Shown piece by piece: positions 62,354 to 64,000 of a stretch of 64,000 bases of DNA (position 1 is the first letter of the stretch; each line of letters begins with the position of its first letter). The notes under the pieces were generated by a model. It saw only the letters and a program-made list of their open reading frames with translations. It ran no database searches and was not told where the DNA came from. The position numbers and the translations under genes were made by a program. This stretch comes from Endocalyx cinctus (taxonomy: Eukaryota; Ascomycota; Sordariomycetes; Amphisphaeriales; Apiosporaceae), in the NCBI GenBank assembly GCA_001600455.1, contig BCKC01000006.1, forward strand, positions 1,364,001 through 1,428,000. The letters run 5' to 3'.

Positions 62354-62861
62354 TTTTTCTTGAGATGAATAAAGAGTATTTTCCGAAGAGTGAAATTGAT
62401 CAACTTGGATGGTATTTAGTATATGAGATTATCTTGAAGGACATATATATATATATATGTCTAAATACTTAAGCACTTATCCCACTCACTTATTTAGGTG
62501 CTACCTAATATAATAATACACTTAATAATATAATAGTAACCCACGAGTACTAAATAGGTTCCGAGGTCATTATAAAACTTGATTACGTGATTTCCCCCCA
62601 TCGACTAGCGAGTCAAAGTGTTGATTGTAAATCAAGTTGGTTTGATTACAATATCTACTCAAGTATACAGGATATTGTCCGTTTCAGGCTTGCCCTAACA
62701 TCAAAATATCGTGGGATTCTTCAAATAGACCTTTTATATCCCACTTCATTCTATTTAAATGTGACGATATCGAACCCAAGTTGCTACACGTAATGTGACC
62801 CGCATTAGAAATTGGTAAGCGACGCCCACTATCTGCTATAATCAACTGTGATATCTTCGTT
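62354..62861. other. intergenic region
   Basis: AT-rich, with a short (TA)n run near 62440-62458. Promoter of the DOPA-dioxygenase-like gene and 3' flank of the ceramide synthase gene. No further gene seen. Confidence 0.5.
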
Positions 62862-64000
62862 TTAGTCGATTTGCTTTTCGCATCCGATCCGGTTTAGCAG
62901 TTCCTTCCTATCGCTATGCCCGGCAAGACTGATACTACTTGAATTGGCCGTCCCTTTAATACCGGTACGCCGCTTCCAAGCCTTGAAGTCGATGTCCTCA
63001 ACCCCGACTTCCTCCTCGATAACTTGAAATTTGGTTGAGTCAGGATCCACCTCTTCTTCATCTTCTTCTCCTACTTCCTCCTCTTCTTCGTCATCACTTC
63101 TAACATCCTCGGCACTATCTCCCTTTAATACGCGAACGGCAACTTTTATGATAGACATAGACCACATGGCTATTATGACCTGCAGGGCGACGAGGTACGA
63201 AAGAAAAGCGTTCCGGATCCCGTCGGTCATGCAAACGGTTCCGTTGGGATCTTGAAAGGGCTTGACAAGATAAGACAAGCCAGAAGGAACAGGTAATGGG
63301 CCCTGAAGACGATCGGCCGTGCCCCGGTAACAGGACGGTGGTATCATCGTAGCCATGTCGGAATGTATGCTCCAGCAGACCATGGTAAAGAACAAGTGAC
63401 GGGTTAAAAACCAAGTGACCATGAACACGCCGAATATCACGTCGCAGAGTGTGTTGAAGCCTAAGCACTTTAGGCATTTCGCCAGCTATCACGATATTAG
63501 CAAAGAAGAATGACCATCATGTCTAAGTCTCTCTCTTACAGGGAAAATCAGCTCAATAACGTCCATCAAGACCAAAATGACGTTGGCAACTTTGCTCTGA
63601 TGATAGGCATACGCGCCGACGATGAGAGAGGTGGTGGTCAAATGATGAACTATCATTTGCCAGTAATCATGACGGCGAGCCTCGATGTTGACCACGATGA
63701 GCTGTTGTGCCCAATACGAGCACTGAGCCAGCATGTACCCTTTCGTCAGACCATCCAGCTCTCTCCGAGGCCAATTGGCCCACAATTCTTGCAAATTGAG
63801 AAAATAGGACGAATTGACATAAATATGCTAGAAAGGATGGATTGATTAGTTGATAATCCGTAAGTCAATTTGTTCAGTGAAGATGATATTCATACCATGC
63901 CGAGAGACCAGAAAACGGTGAAGTACATCAGCATCCACCCCTGTTCACAAAATCTGGTGACATCCTTCTGTTTAGAAACCCCCCAGCGCCTAGCGAAAGG
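62862..64000 (-). CDS. ceramide synthase (Lag1/TLC domain), 5' end beyond the window
   Basis: ER membrane sphingosine N-acyltransferase; joins a fatty acyl-CoA to a sphingoid base. Three exons are visible: 63896-64000 (open to the window edge), 63540-63827 and 62862-63485, 339 residues in all; the N-terminal part lies outside. The Lag1 signature is clear: FCEQGWMLMYFTVFWSLGM, ELDGLTKGYMLAQCSYWAQQ, VVNIEARRHDYWQMIVHHLT with the essential His pair, and AYHQSKVANVILVLMDVIEL, then FPLAKCLKCLGF. At least four membrane spans are visible. The tail is strongly acidic (DDEEEEEVGEEDEEEVD), as in fungal Lag1/Lac1 and Bar1-type enzymes, and ends CEKQID. Which chain length it uses (Lag1 or Bar1 class) cannot be decided from this part. 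Confidence 0.93.

Overview
The window looks like nuclear chromosomal DNA of a filamentous ascomycete (Pezizomycotina, most likely a Sordariomycete). Most genes carry several short GT-AG introns of about 50-110 nt, the proteins match fungal families (PDR-type ABC transporter, Zn2Cys6 regulator, Nup145-type nucleoporin precursor, Sas3-type MYST acetyltransferase), and intergenic DNA is AT-rich with poly-T tracts and TAGGTACCTAGG-type low complexity. Nineteen protein-coding genes are supported. Two run off the window: a UbiA prenyltransferase at the left end and a ceramide synthase at the right end. Exons were joined by eye; in the multi-exon models the reading frame closes across every junction, with one exception (the membrane protein at 16367-19056).

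Left part (1-33 kb), accessory in character: a 5'-truncated UbiA-type membrane prenyltransferase, a secreted BBE-like FAD oxidase, a 4 kb AT-rich gap, a full-size PDR/ABCG transporter, a GC-rich intronless MDR reductase, an NmrA/isoflavone-reductase-like protein, a seven-exon polytopic membrane protein of unknown function, an ArsB/CitT-type ion permease, a 16-exon dynamin-like large GTPase, and an FAD monooxygenase fused to a C-terminal polytopic membrane domain. The prenyltransferase, FAD oxidase, transporter and two reductases are what one would expect at the edge of a secondary-metabolite (possibly meroterpenoid) locus. No core synthase is visible, so this remains inference.

Middle (33.7-58.4 kb), housekeeping: ribosomal protein eL8 and the tRNA thiolase Ncs6/Ctu1 (divergent, 366 bp apart), a PHD+MYST histone acetyltransferase (Sas3/Mst2 type), a secreted glutaminyl cyclase, an epsin, a centrin/Cdc31, and the Nup98-Nup96 (Nup145) precursor with GLEBS motif and autoproteolytic site.

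Right part (58.4-64 kb): a Zn2Cys6 transcription factor, a small DOPA 4,5-dioxygenase-like protein and a Lag1-type ceramide synthase. I saw no rRNA, convincing tRNA, CRISPR array, transposase or reverse transcriptase. The points most worth a second look are the FAD monooxygenase-membrane fusion, the dynamin-like GTPase with a 10-nt microexon, the regulator/DOPA-dioxygenase pair, and the palindromic TAGGTACCTAGG clusters.
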